Assembly: GCF_000499385.1 (NCBI RefSeq)
Contig: NW_013651892.1
Location: forward strand, 167,000-230,999
Source: Eimeria necatrix
Lineage: Eukaryota; Apicomplexa; Conoidasida; Eucoccidiorida; Eimeriidae
Direction: 5' to 3'
Length of the DNA: 64,000 nt
In this document: piece after piece, positions 30,003 to 42,396 of the stretch
Layout: every line of letters starts with the position of its first letter
Position numbering within the stretch: the stretch's first letter is position 1
The notes under the pieces: model-generated
Databases searched by the model: none
What the model saw: only the letters and a program-made list of their open reading frames with translations
Told to the model about the DNA's origin: nothing
Position numbers and translations under genes: made by a program

Positions 30003-33000
30003 TCATTCTTCCTCTCTGATTTCCTCTGCAGGGGCTTGTCGAGCGGCGCCGGCTGCTGCCGCCCCTTGGCCTAGCTGTTCCACAGATTCTGGCTGTTGCA
30101 TTGGCAAGCCCATTTGAGGACGCTCTGGCGATCCCTGTTGCTCCGCAGTCAGCTCTGCAACCGCTGGCTGCTCTTGGCCTGTTGAAGTGTACCCCCTTAC
30201 CATGAAGTGCGGGACCTGCAACTCCTCCGCTGCTGCTCCACCTCCAGTGCCCTCGGCTGCTGTTTTTCCCAGATCTTCTGAAGCCAGGGGCTGCTCCAGT
30301 GACTTTTCTGATGCCTCTTGTGCATCAGATGCTGGAACCCTTTCTGCAGGCGTCTGCGGCTTTGCTTGTTTGAGTGCGTACTGCTCCTCCTCCTCCTGCT
30401 GAGCTTCCAGTTTCTGTCCCGCTTCGTCAGGTGTTTCTGCTGATGCAGCTGCATTCTCGTCGGTCTCTCGTCTGTCACCCGGAAGCGTCATTGCTCCCTC
30501 GGATGCACTCACTCTTGCCGCTACTTTACCTGCGTCTGGTGCTGCTGCTCCTGGAGTTGTGAGGCCCTTTGCTGTTTCCCCTGCCGCTGATGCTGCTTCT
30601 GCAGGCGCTTCAGCTGACCCTGGTTCTTGCTCAGTGTGAAGGCGCACTTGCTCTTCTTGTGGAGGAGTGGGTTCTTGAGTTGGCTCTGACTCTGGCTCTG
30701 CTGTTGCCGCCACTGGTGGCGTTACATGGTCTGCAAGGTATACACTGTCTTGCTCTGCTGGTGGCGTTACATCGTCTGCAGGGTGCGCATTGTCTTGCTC
30801 TGCTTCCTCCTCAGAATCGTGAGAAGCCTCCGCAAATGCATTTGCTGCTATTCCTTCGTTTCTCCACATGGAGCCGCTTGGCAGGGGTATTCGTGCACTC
30901 CCTTCAGTTGCTACTTTTGCGCGTGCTGCTGCTGCTGCTGCTGCTGCTGCTCCTGCTGCGTCTCTTGCGTGTTCTGCTATTGCTTCTTCTGCATGGCCAG
31001 CCTCGTCGAGCTTCGGCATATGCACTACAGATTCCTCAGAAAACTCATCCTCTTCTTCCTCCTCCACCATTGGCCCTTGCGTGTGGTCCAGATCTGAGTT
31101 CGACAGCGCCCAAAGCGGCCCCAGTAGCACCGTTTCCAGAATGCTGTGAACCAGCTCAGCGCTTCGCATGAGCTCGCTGGCCACCACAGCAATGGCAGTC
31201 AGGTCGTAAGTTTTGGAAAGCATTGCTGCTGCATTTCGTTGCACGGCCTGCTGCTCCTTCAGCAAATCCGCCACATGGTGAACCCCTTCTGCTCCTACCA
31301 TTTCTTGGGCCCTGGACTGCAGCCGATCGAGTGACACAACAGCCTGCTGCAGTATCGCCAGCAGCTGCAGCTCCTGCTGGATCATCGAAATGTTACTCAA
31401 GTTCTCGCTGAGCTTGTAAGATATGTCGTCTGCCTCTTCTGTACAATTGAGCACACTGTCTACTGTTTCCACTTTGTCTGCTTCTTCTCGTATGTTACGT
31501 AGCTTCTGCAGCAGAACTCTGGCATCGTGCTCAAGCGATTGCGCCTTCTTTTGGGCCGTCTTTAGCCTCTCTTGAGGCATCCAGTTAATGGCCTGTAGCG
31601 CAGTCGATTGAATATCAATCATCTCTGCTACTTTCTGTATGTGCTGCACCTGATGCTCGCCTCTTTTGCAGACGCTGTCCATAGTTCCCGCAGCAGCAGC
31701 AATTGCACTCTTAGAGCGCCCCTGCAGCGTGAGGATAGCAGCAGGCGACTGTTGCATCTCGTTCGTGAAATCCTCGAGCACTTTGCCTATGCGGCTCGCT
31801 GCTTTGTGTGCGGCGTGTCGAGCAGCTCCGATCTGCAACGGGTCCGTGGCCTCCTTCAGCATGATCACCTGCTGCTGCAGCACGCAGAATGCGCCGTTCA
31901 GGCCATGTAGCTGCCTCAACAGACTTTCCAGCAACCCCCGATCCCTCGCGGCTGACAGTCCCGAGGGTGATAGGGAGGCATTGATGGGGACGTCGTAGTC
32001 GTTCGGCGCTTTGGTGCCGCTTTGGAATGCTTCCCTCAGTGTTGTGAGCACCATCATTTCTGCGACATTTTTCTTGAGCATGAGCTCGGCTGCTTCTTGC
32101 TCCCACTCTATTGCTGTGCTCGTTTGGTAGACAGTAACTGCCAGCTGCTCCAGCATTTCAGTGGCAGCGTAGAGGTCAGACCTCGCCATCAGGGTATGGC
32201 GGATTGACTGCATTATGTTGCAGTTTTGCTGCATTGAGGCCCCGTCGATGCTCATCTGGAAGAGCGGCTGCTGCTGCAGTTGCTGCTGGCGTGTTGCTGC
32301 AACGTGGAGCAGCCGATGGGCAGTGCTGGCCGTGTGGAACACACAGGTGCGCCACGCGTCTATGAACTCTTGATTCGCAAATGGCTTCAAGTCCGAAAGG
32401 TAGCGCTGCTCTATGGTTGTCACGGGGTGCATATGGGGAGCCGCCTCCACCTCTGCTGCTGCTAAGTTGTTCGTGAGGACTTCCATTTGCTCATAAACGC
32501 TTTCGACTTTCCTGTTTGCCGCTGCAAATGCTGTAAGAGCCCCGGTATCCCCTTTGGCTGCTGCCTCTTCAGCTGTAGCAGCAGCCAATATGCGTTCTTC
32601 TAGCTGCATTATCAGTACCCAAGCCATGGGGACCTCCATCACGTTCGCCAGGGAAGACGCAGCAGGCAGCAAGGCCTGCAGCTCCTGCAGGCGTCTCGAC
32701 TCCTGTGAAAAGCTCACTCCTGTGAGCTGCTCCATTTCATACTGGCGTCTTTCATCCATCGATGGACTCGTTCCGACGGTCCTTCGAAGGGTCGTCCTTA
32801 TGCTCTTCTTCATGAGGTCTTTCCACGGAGCAGCACCTGAAGCCAGCGCCCCCCCGACGACAAACGCCAGCAACAAAGTAAGCCCCACTCCCCATAACTT
32901 GGTGCCTCGTGCGGCTGAGCCAGTGGGAGCAACGCTTTCCGGTGCCTCTACGGCAACAGAAGTGTTGTCAGTGTGCAGGTTTGCCGCTGCACTGTAGCTA

Positions 33001-33251
33001 CTAGGAACCGTCCCTCCATGAAGCCCTGGCCCCAAGGGGTTTTGAACGGATAAGGAGTAGTCTTCAGCTTCATTCTTCGCCGCTGCAGCGGCAGTTATGG
33101 TAGACAAAAAGTACAAACAAAAGAGAGCGCCACACAACTGAGCCGGGAGAGATAATTTGGGGATACGAGGAGCTGCCACTGTGGGGCAGGGGGAAACAGA
33201 GCGCTTTCCGTAGTTTTTCATTTTTAAAAGAAAAAGTGTACTGTATTTCAA
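30003..33251 (-). CDS. coccidian two-membrane-segment acidic protein, paralogue A (1082 aa)
   Basis: I do not recognise the family. The frame is intact and without introns. Residues of about 33-58 form a signal-like hydrophobic segment (LCGALFCLYFLSTITAAAAA). A second hydrophobic segment lies at about 117-140 (KLWGVGLTLLLAFVVGGALA). A long helical region follows, about residues 180-780, with landmark FIDAWRTCVFHTASTAHRLL near 298, INWMPQERLKTAQKKAQSLE, and ISMIQQELQLLAILQQAV. The last 300 residues are Ala/Glu/Pro/Gln-rich, acidic and disordered-looking, ending in EEIREEE. It is clearly homologous to the plus-strand gene at 37901-42280: same architecture, WRTC and WMPQ blocks shared. The two are divergently transcribed 4.65 kb apart. 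A secreted or organelle-membrane role is inferred only from the hydrophobic segments. Confidence 0.85.
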   Translation of the reverse strand: MKYSTLFLLKMKNYGKRSVSPCPTVAAPRIPKLSLPAQLCGALFCLYFLSTITAAAAAKNEAEDYSLSVQNPLGPGLHGGTVPSSYSAAANLHTDNTSVAVEAPESVAPTGSAARGTKLWGVGLTLLLAFVVGGALASGAAPWKDLMKKSIRTTLRRTVGTSPSMDERRQYEMEQLTGVSFSQESRRLQELQALLPAASSLANVMEVPMAWVLIMQLEERILAAATAEEAAAKGDTGALTAFAAANRKVESVYEQMEVLTNNLAAAEVEAAPHMHPVTTIEQRYLSDLKPFANQEFIDAWRTCVFHTASTAHRLLHVAATRQQQLQQQPLFQMSIDGASMQQNCNIMQSIRHTLMARSDLYAATEMLEQLAVTVYQTSTAIEWEQEAAELMLKKNVAEMMVLTTLREAFQSGTKAPNDYDVPINASLSPSGLSAARDRGLLESLLRQLHGLNGAFCVLQQQVIMLKEATDPLQIGAARHAAHKAASRIGKVLEDFTNEMQQSPAAILTLQGRSKSAIAAAAGTMDSVCKRGEHQVQHIQKVAEMIDIQSTALQAINWMPQERLKTAQKKAQSLEHDARVLLQKLRNIREEADKVETVDSVLNCTEEADDISYKLSENLSNISMIQQELQLLAILQQAVVSLDRLQSRAQEMVGAEGVHHVADLLKEQQAVQRNAAAMLSKTYDLTAIAVVASELMRSAELVHSILETVLLGPLWALSNSDLDHTQGPMVEEEEEDEFSEESVVHMPKLDEAGHAEEAIAEHARDAAGAAAAAAAAARAKVATEGSARIPLPSGSMWRNEGIAANAFAEASHDSEEEAEQDNAHPADDVTPPAEQDSVYLADHVTPPVAATAEPESEPTQEPTPPQEEQVRLHTEQEPGSAEAPAEAASAAGETAKGLTTPGAAAPDAGKVAARVSASEGAMTLPGDRRETDENAAASAETPDEAGQKLEAQQEEEEQYALKQAKPQTPAERVPASDAQEASEKSLEQPLASEDLGKTAAEGTGGGAAAEELQVPHFMVRGYTSTGQEQPAVAELTAEQQGSPERPQMGLPMQQPESVEQLGQGAAAAGAARQAPAEEIREEE

Positions 33252-36200
33252 GTTGTTGCTCGGGGCTTCGCTGCTGCGTGCGACTGCTCTTAGTTACCGA
33301 TTGACATCGCGTTTGCGTGCCTAAGGCCTGGAGACGATTTCGGTGTGGACAGGAGAAAAGAGCCCGTTTGCTCAATATTCAGTCCTTAAAAGGTTTATCC
33401 TGTATATGGGCTCCACATAAAACACAGGAGAGCAAACATAGAAAATGGAACGTTATTCCTGTTCAGGGGCTGCTGCCACTTGCCTTCTCTATGTCGTGCG
33501 CAAGAGTCTGGGGGGACGCAGGGCTATTTTACAAGTTTAAAAGACAAAATTCAAGCGGATCGTACAAAATGGAAAAAAAAAGTCCCACTTTTTTCCTCAA
33601 AGAATCAGAAATTCAAAATAGAGTGAACGAGCGGGGCCAGTGGGAGCGGAAGCAGTTCCCCTCGTCCGCTCCCCTTGAGCGTTCACCAAAATTTCTTGAA
33701 GCTTTACCTGAAAACGTCAATATTATGGACTAGCCCTTTAACGTGTGCACATTTATACAATAAACTGTAACAGTCTTGCCCTTAATAAGACCCAATAATA
33801 ACGTGCTACCCTACAGCAAGAGCCGCCGATGGGCACTGCACTGATTCTGGTTGGTGCCGGGTTAGTCCCCGCAAATTTAGCAGATACGAAGATAATAAGT
33901 CGAAGAAAATAAAACTATGCTTTAAAAATTATATGCCCGCTGAAGATAACAGCAGCGAGCGATCCCTGGTTAAGCGATTGCATGAGCACCGCCCTACACA
34001 CGGAGTGCTCAATACAAGAAGGGTGCACGGAGCCACTTCTAAGAGGCAGCACATACCAAAAATAATAGTTTTAATTCAAATGTTATTTAATGTGTGAAAA
34101 GACAGAAGATCTGAGGCTTTCCACTTCAAACAGACAAAGTTATTGTGCTCATTGACTGTCTGCCCCATGCTGGAGTGCTGAAACGCTGGACACTGCAGTG
34201 GTGCCCGAAATTCCCTTATAGTTGTAAGCCACGTTTCAAGCTACGCAGCAGCTATTGTAAACATCTTAGTCTAATCCATATTAGCGAGAAAATGATGCCT
34301 GGAAGGTGGTGAGACCCTTTAAGTGCCGGGGCTGGCCGTAGCAAAGGCGAAGAACAAGTCAGTTTTGGTGATTTTCAAGTATTTTCGGCATTTGAGCTTC
34401 ATTGTTTATGGCTTGTAATCGAAAGCTAAATGTGTAGGGAAGACAATGTAAGCGCACCTCAGGGATCCAGTTGAAGCTTGGCCCCTAAGAATAGGGGCGA
34501 AAACGCCAAGCTCGGCAATCGTGGTGCAAGCGACGCAGTGGCACTTCGCAGTACAGAAGCAGGTCGAACTCAAGAATAGCCGGCAGCTAGCCTGAAAACA
34601 TACGGTAGAGCTGCACAGTAAATTCCCGTCGAACTCTCCTCCACACTTCCTCTGCGACCCTGTTCACCAGTCGAACTTGGAATGAACTGGGCCAGCATGG
34701 CAACTGTATGGCGATCGGCCCTACTTTTCCCTGTTCCCACTGTTCCAGCTTCCGCTGCCCTCCTCACGAGCTGCTCCTTTTTGTGCCTTCCCAGGAGGGA
34801 CGTTGTCAAGGTGGGCAAGGTCTCTTTGCTGCTTACCCTTCCTTGTCAGTCCGCGCTTGTGCCCGCAAAAGCAAAGGCAAAAGTGCCAGTATTTTCTCCC
34901 AGTACGTCGCGCGGCGTCAGCACCGGTTTGCATGTCAACACTGTGAGAGTCCTGTAGATGTTAATGGCCACCACGTGAACCGAGCGCCCTGTAGAACAGG
35001 TGGTGACGGCGCTCCTTTGCTGCCAGCTGTTGCCTTGCTAGGCTGTCCAAATAAATGGGCAAGTCAAACACATGATTTCTCTGTTGTGTTCATATTTAGA
35101 ACTTTCTAAAGGTGCTCTCAGCCCCGAATGCCCTTTCGAAGAATAGCTGAGAAACCCTACCCGGCCAAAATATAATAGAGGAGCCCGAAACCTATCCCTC
35201 TTTCACTTTTCATTTGTCAACTACTTCAGAAGTTGCCAGCTAGAACACCAGAAGTAACCACATGTTTAGCAGAAGGCCTTCTCGGCAGAGATGCCCTGCA
35301 AAAAGTCGAGCCGCTCTCTACAAGAGCAAATGAGATCGCTTTTGGTGAGGATAGGGGCAAGCCATGGGCCATTTCGCAAGAAATTTTGCATGCTAAAGGT
35401 TCCCAGGCGTGGCAGGGAGTAGCGCGGCGTTTCTAAAAGCATATGGGTCAAGCGAGCTCTTTAGATGATCTGTGAGTAGATCTGAGGAGCACGTCAGAAC
35501 TACTCACAGATCATTTGAGAAAAGCCTCTTGAGCTGCCACCAGTGCGCCGCCCCGCGCCGCCATGGCGCCAGACACTACTCGCCATTGAAGTCCCGATAA
35601 AGGCTGTCTCCGGTCGCGCCCGTAATATCAAAGCGGCATTAGGCCTGCTACAGTACTGTGCCTAATGCAGAAAACGAACAGTGCCAGTGAGCCTGCTGAT
35701 ATCATTGGCGCTGTGGGCGGACTTACTCGCCGATGTTGACACACACTGGATATCTGGCTGTTACGCCCTTAGTAGCGCCCTGGTCTCATTATTGAAATAT
35801 ATGGGGCTCTACGAATCGCGATATACTGCATAGGCACACCCTGAGTAAAAGGAAATGCTGTTTGTAAAGATTACAATTCGAGAAGGCCTAAATCAAGGGA
35901 GCACTAAGGGGGAGACAAAGCCGTGAGCGTGCAGCTGCGCATTGCAGTTGTGAAGAAAAATGATTTTTGATGGCATGAATATTGAATATAACTCAAGCAT
36001 AGCACAAACTGGTACTAACGTGTGTAAAGGACGCAGATGGCTGGCAAGACCCTGTGAAGTCTGGAGCCAAACCCGCATATTGTAGCTTGCAACAACCTTG
36101 TAGGCAATGGAAGCTCTGTGCGCACTAAGCGAGCACGCATCGCTGATAGCCTTCAGCCTTACCAGCTTTTCTAGCTAAGTGTTTGGGTCATCGAGAAGTT

Positions 36201-37900
36201 TATGCCTACTGTGTGTGGTGTCATCGAGAGTTGGTCAACTAGCAGTGCTGATCCATTCACGTGCCCAGCTTGTGTTGGCGCACTATGAGAAGGCTTTGTG
36301 GCACCAGAAGTGCAGAGCTGGAAAAATGATCAATGGCTCACAGTGCCACCAAAAGCGTGTCGAAGCTTTAACTTTGTATGACCCATTCGTGCAAACAAGC
36401 ACATGGTCTTACTTTTTAACGAGCATACGCACGCCAGCATTGCTTAGGGTCAGGGCCTCTAAAGCTCTGCATATAATCCAAAATCAGACGTGTAGGGTAG
36501 CCTACTGTACACTGTTACTTCTGAGAGGCTACCTGGTCAGCGATGCCCTTTTCTAGTGACCCATTTTCAACCCGTGTACGTGTCTTTTCAGATGGCGCAT
36601 TGTTGCGCCGTTTTTCAATAACCCCAAGTGTAGAGCTGCATGAGAGCATCCCTACATTCTCACGAGAGTGGAATCTGAATCTGGGTTTGTCTAGCTACTC
36701 AGTATGCTGTCCATAGACACTTTGGAGTCTTGTTTTGTTTGCTTGTGATGCTAGTATCATAGTTTCTACGGGAGTGCAGTAGTTCACCGTACAGGGTGCA
36801 CCTCATTGCACCATAGAGTTTATACCTGCCATTTTCAAGGGAAACTCCTAGTGTTTGTTTGCTTACCCAGAGCAGCCGGGTCACACACATATGCGCACAA
36901 TTGGTTGTTGTATCTGCACAAGATGCACGGTCCATGCTTGGGATATATGTAGAAAATTACAAGTTTATTATTGAAGTTCTAGCCGTATACATAGCATAAA
37001 TCATTCCTTCAGCTAGTTTCCACAAGACCTACTCCTGCACGAACGATGCTGCGAGGATGGAACACAGGGGGATGCTGCGACCTTACAGAAACGCACCAAT
37101 CACGCCGCACCTCTTCCGAAATTTTACCCGAAACACCCCAATAATTGCATTAATAGCCCAAACTGCAAGACTACTTGGCAAAAATGCCCCAACAAAGGAG
37201 AAGAATGGGGCAACGAACAGCCATTCAAGCTAGGTTCACCTACGGCGCCTGTCGCCCCAGCGTGCCATATACTATCCACCCCTCAGAATAGGCTTGCCAG
37301 GGTTCTTTCGATATTTTAATTGCGTTTAATGCGAAAATATATCAAATGCATGCGCTACAAATGCTGTCAGTAAGTGGTGATCCGAACGGGAGAAAACGGG
37401 CGAAAGAGGTGGTGAGGTAGCCACGCTCGCCGGGAGTTCGGAGTCAATCGGGTCAGCCTGCACAGCTGGCTTGCCACGTTTGTTTGCTCTTTGCTCGATA
37501 GCTTTGTGGGCCAACGAAAATTATTCTATTTGTCTGAACTCGCACTTTAATTTTAAAGGCTGTATTCAAAACAACGCACGAGCCTAGGGCGCCACCAAGC
37601 AAGCTCTGCTGAATTGGGGTTGTGAGTCGACAGCTTGAGAGCAAGAGACGAGGGCAACCGCCACGGGCACGCTGCTTGCCGCCGGTTTGGTCTTTCTTCT
37701 GGTATTTGCCGTTTTCCTGAACTAATGAAATAGAGATAACGGACTGGGAACCAGGCAGATGGGTTTCTTTTGCACTTCACCAAAAGCTGGCGCTTGATCC
37801 GCCCCGCAGGCGCGAGGACGTTCAATTTTCAGAACTCGCCTGCAGAAACGCGCGACGTTAAAACGTACGTTGAAATAAACTGCACACACTTTTTTGAAAG
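33252..37900. other. 4.65-kb region between the divergent paralogues
   Basis: I see no convincing gene. An ORF at 34708-35109 (+) has some Cys and His residues but no family motif. A perfect inverted repeat lies at 35465-35514. The region presumably carries both upstream control regions of the paralogue pair. Confidence 0.5.
35465..35514. repeat. perfect 15-bp inverted repeat with 20-nt loop
   Basis: ATGATCTGTGAGTAG at 35465-35479 is the exact reverse complement of CTACTCACAGATCAT at 35500-35514. The 20-nt spacer contains AGATCTGAGGAGC. The element is isolated, not CAG-based, and lies in non-coding DNA. Confidence 0.85.
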
Positions 37901-40103
37901 ATGAATAGACTGAAGGGTTCAACTCGCAGTGCTCAGCGCCGCCCCACAGCTGCAGCGGCACCCCACCGAGGGTTGGCTTTAGGGGTCTTTCTCGGTTTGG
38001 CCCTTTTTTGCCTGTGCGCATCGTCTCTTCTCACTTCTGCAGTAGCAGCTGAGTATCCAGGGCAGGAACGGTACGAAAGTCCTGCGGTGACAGTACCGGG
38101 AGAGGGAGAAGTGGCCGCGGATGATGAGCAAGTTGGAGACTCTGTCGCTCTTCTGGACACTCCGGAAGATGCGACTGCAATTTCCAGGGTTAACCGGAAA
38201 GGCAAGGCATTGCCTTTTGCCCTCGCACTATTGCTGGCGCTAGCTATCGCTGCGCCTGCGGCTGCTGCTTCGCTTGGCTGGCTGCATTTGCGGGGGAGAG
38301 GCTCAGACAGCGGCAAGGAGGGCCAAGACGATGAGCAAGACCCAGCAAAGAAAGGCAAAGGCGAGCCCGAGGCGGAGGACTTGACTCTGGAGGGGCAGTC
38401 GCAGCGGCTGAAGGAGATGATGGGGCTGCTGCCGGTGGCTTCGGGAGTGGCTTCGGCGCTGGATATGCCCATGGCCTCGGTGCTGGTGGCGGAGCTGCGG
38501 TCGCTGCTTGTGACCGCCGCGGGCGACCGAGAGGCTGCAGAGGCTGCAGCAGCAAAGGGGGACGCAGCAGGGGCGGCGGACGCGCTGGCAGCGCTGGTGG
38601 GGTCCAACAGAAAGGCCCAATCTGCTGTTGAACACCTCGAGATGATGGTGCGCAAGGCCGTGAGAGAGGAAGTCGTTGAATCCCCCTCCATTCCCCGGGT
38701 CTCTACGCTCGAAGATGAATACTTGGCGCATCTGCAGCCAATGGTAGAGCCGGACTTCGTGCATGCCTGGCGCACCTGTTTGTTCCACGCGGCCTCCGGG
38801 GCCCGCCGGCTGATGTTAACGGTCATGAATCGGCAGAAGCAGCTGGGAAGTAAGCCCCTCTACTGGTTTTCGGAGAAGACCTCTTCGCTGCAGCACAGCA
38901 GCAACTGCCTGCGCTCCGCGCGCCACAGCCTGGCCGCGCGAGCCCAGTTTGCTGCTGCAACCAAGGCGCTCGAGGATGTGGCTCTTTCGCTGCTGCGCTC
39001 TGGCAGCTTAACGGAGTGGTTGGTGGTGGGGGCGGAGTTGGGGGCGCGGCGGCGAGCAGCGGAGTTGCTGGTCAGTGCGGCCCTCAAGACGATTTCTGCG
39101 GGCGAGGGCGGTGCTGCTGCTGCTGCCGCGGCCAAGGAAAGGGGGCAGCTGCTGCAAGCGCAGGCGCAGCTGCAAAGCCTGGGCTCCGCCTTCGCTGCGA
39201 TGCAGCGGCAAATGGAGCTGCTGCAGGAGGCCCCAAACGTCGAGGAGATGGACGACGCGCGGGAGGCGCTGGACTTGGCCGCGAGACACATCAGAGAAAA
39301 TCTCACAGCCATTTCAACTGTTATTGAAAAGTCCCCCTCCGCCTTCACCGTGCTGCACACCGCTGGGCCGCAGGCCGTCAGCGCCGCGATGATCACCGTA
39401 GACAGCATCTGCGACAACGCTTCGCAAATGCTGCAGCAATTGCAGGAAAAGCAGGAGATGGCGAGTGCGCAGGCCATGTCGCTGAAGACCGTACCGTGGA
39501 TGCCGCAAAACCAGCTGAATGCCATTCTGGAGAGGGCAGAAAGCCTGCTGCGGGACGCCAACAATGAAATGCAGCAAATGCTAGATGTGCGGGAACGGGC
39601 CCGCGGAGTGGCTACTATAGACGAAGTGCTGATTGCCGCAACAGAGGCCGAGGCGCTGGCCTACAGGCTGAGCCTGCACTTGTCCAGCACCTCCATGCTG
39701 GAGCAGGAGGCGCAAATGCTGGTCATTTTGCACCAGCTGTTGGCAGCAGCAGATCAGCTGCAGGCCGACGCCCGCGACATGCTGGACCCCCTTGAGCTGG
39801 AAAGCGTTGCGGCCCAACTGGAGAGGCAGCGCGAGCTGCAGCTCGACGCAGAAGCAGAAGGCGCTATGGCCGCCACCCTCACTGACGGCGCAATGCTGTC
39901 TGGCGTTTTCATTCGAAGTGCTTTGGAGGCCCACCAGATCATGGATGTGGCGCTGCTGGGCCCTCTCCCCTCTACGGATTCGACGGAGAGTGCGGACGAT
40001 GCGGTGAGGGTCTTAGACGAAGAGGGAGATGAAGACGTTTTCGAGGACCCTTTCGTGGATCTGGACCCCGACGATTCCGACGAGCAAACAGCAGAAGCCG
40101 CCG

Positions 40104-40144
<41 letters not shown>

Positions 40145-42280
40145 GCAGCAGCGGCAGCCGCGAAACCACAAGCCGTTAAGGGCGGCCCCGAGGAAAAGCC
40201 GAGGCAAACTGTGCCCAAACTCGTGCGCAGCGACGGCATTGTGGAGTCTGAAAATCCTGCAACTCCTTTAGCAGCTTTCGGCGACGCTGATCAAGACGAC
40301 AACTTCTACCCTGCAGACTACTCTGACGAACAGCAAGCAAAGGTGCCAGTGGCAGCACCACTAGCAGCACCAGACGCACAACCCGGAGCTGCTGCAGCAC
40401 CAGACGCACAACCCGGAGCTGCTGCAGCACCAGTTGTACTGCCTCCGCCGGATCCTCTCTTCGTTGTTCCCCATGTGCAGCAACCGCCTCCAGCTTCTGA
40501 GCAACCTGCGGAAAGCTCCCAAACAGCAGCACCAGCAGCCGAACCACAAACAGGAGCGATCGGAGGCGCGCTGGCTGCAGGACCAACAGAAGCGGCCGGC
40601 AAAGCAGAACAAGTTGAACGAAAAGAAGAAAAGGGGGACCTGCCTGAAGCAGCGGCAGCAGGACCGCAGCAGCCGCAGCAGCCGCGGCAGCCGCAAGTTC
40701 CAGAGCCGCAGTCAGCTGGGAGCCGGCGTGCAGCGTTCGGTGCTCAAGGGGCCGCAGCAGCAGAAGAGGAAGAAGTGCCAGAAGAGGAAGAAGATGAGGT
40801 ACTGGAAGTGCTAGGAGGACGAGGAGATAGATGGATGTTCCCCCAACCGAAAATCGTGCAATATGCGCCACGCGGCAACGCAGATCCCATGGAAGAAGAA
40901 GAATTCTTGAAGGAGCTGATTGGTTCTCCCCAGCAGAGCCCCGAGGCCGCATCACCAACAGCAGAGCCAGCCGCTGTCCCGCAGCCGCCGCAGGCAACGC
41001 AGGCGCAGCAAGGAGCCGGGGCTTTGCAGACCGCAGAGACAGAGCCACCACAGCCAAAAGCCCCAGCAGCACCAGCCCCAGCAGTGCCAGATTCCTCAGC
41101 ACGACCAGCAGCACCGGAAGCCGAAGCAGCACCAGCAGCACCAGCAGTGCCACCGGCCCCAGCACTACCACTAGCCCTAGCAGTGCCAAGAGCCCCAGCA
41201 CCATCAGCAGCGCCGGAAGCCCCAGCAACACCAGCAGCACCACAAGTGAAGGCGGCCCCAGCACCACCACAAGCCCCGGCAGTGCCAAAAGCCTCAGCAT
41301 CGCCAGAAGCCGCAGCACCACCAGCAGAGCCGGAAACCCCAGCAGCAACAGCAACACCAGAGGCCCCAGCAGCGCCAGATGCCACAGCACTACCAAAGAC
41401 CTCAGCAGTGCCAAAAACCCCACCACTGCCAAGACCCCGAGTAGCGCCAAGAGTAAAGCAGCTGGAAACAGCAGATGAAATTGTGTGGAGAGCGGCAACA
41501 CCACAACTGCCAAAGATACCGGAAGAACTGGTTGGTGCAGGATCAGCATCGGCAGAGGGAGACTCAGAAGCAGACGAAGCAGCACCACCGCCAGCAGCAG
41601 CATCTCCTGAAGAAGCAGCAGCACTGGACATAGAAGCAGAACAGTCGGAAGCAGAGTCAGAAGGAACATCCTCAGGACCATCTGTAACAGAGGAAACAGA
41701 AGAGAGGCCAGAAACACCAGAAACATCAGGAGCAGAAAGTGCCACCAAAGGATCATCAGCACCCGAAGCAGCAGCATCATCAGCACCCGAAGCAGCAGCA
41801 TCATCAGCACCCGAAGCAACAGCATCACCAGCACCCGAAGAAACAGCATCATTAGCACCCGAAGCAGGAGCAGCGCCAGAAGCACCAGCGCCACCATCTG
41901 CACCCACTGTCCCTCAAGCACCGCCACTACCGCCAACAGCAGCTGCTCCAAAAGAGCCAGAAAAAACACAGGCAGCAGCGAGTGGCCCCGAAGAACCCCT
42001 AGCAGCCCCGTCAGTCACAACGGCCCCAGAAGCAGCAGCAGGGCCAGCAGGGGAGGCCCCAGCAGGCGCACCAGAAGCACCAGAGAGGGTACCGACGACG
42101 GCTGCAGCAGCAACACGGGGAGAAGCAGCAGCAGCACCGGAAACAGCCGCTGCACCGCAAAGACCAGGAGGAACAGAAGCTCCCTGGGCAAGCCTCTTTG
42201 CAAACTCGAATACAGATGCAGATGAAAGCTCTGAAGGAGAACCCTACGACGACGATTTTTCTGATGAGGATCCCCAGTGA
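37901..42280 (+). CDS. coccidian two-membrane-segment acidic protein, paralogue B (1459 aa)
   Basis: This is the longer homologue of the minus-strand gene at 30003-33251, again one intact exon. Residues of about 25-50 are a signal-like hydrophobic segment (GLALGVFLGLALFCLCASSL) and about 103-128 a second one (ALPFALALLLALAIAAPAAA). The helical region carries DFVHAWRTCLFHAASGARRL near 285 and VPWMPQNQLNAILERAESLL, then SMLEQEAQMLVILHQLLAA, each aligning with paralogue A. From about residue 700 onward it is low complexity: an Ala run of about 18, then Pro/Ala/Glu-rich stretches with SSAPEAAA and EAPAAP repeats, ending in a highly acidic tail (DADESSEGEPYDDDFSDEDP). The tail is about twice as long as in A. 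Function unknown; the family may be confined to coccidia, which a database search would have to show. Confidence 0.88.
41756..41880 (+). repeat. tandem SSAPEAAA-type repeats in paralogue B
   Basis: The 24-bp unit GCATCATCAGCACCCGAAGCA recurs three to five times with slow decay (SSAPEAAA, SSAPEATA, SPAPEETA, SLAPEAGA). It is in frame and part of the disordered tail. Confidence 0.8.
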
Positions 42281-42396
42281 AATGAGCAGTGATATAAGAA
42301 TCAACAAAAAAAGAGAGACATCGGGTGGGGGGCCCTGGGGACGGGCGTGCAATAACTTTGTACTGTCTATACACCAGGAGCAGTCCTCGCACTTCC

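Noticed and set aside
34570..35109. Possible Cys/His protein
   Set aside because: Overlapping ORFs on both strands, none with a recognisable zinc-binding pattern or splice support.
40176..41969. Minus-strand ORF of 597 codons
   Set aside because: It is the antisense shadow of the low-complexity tail of paralogue B. GCA/CCA repeats on one strand leave the other strand open, giving Leu/Val-only protein.
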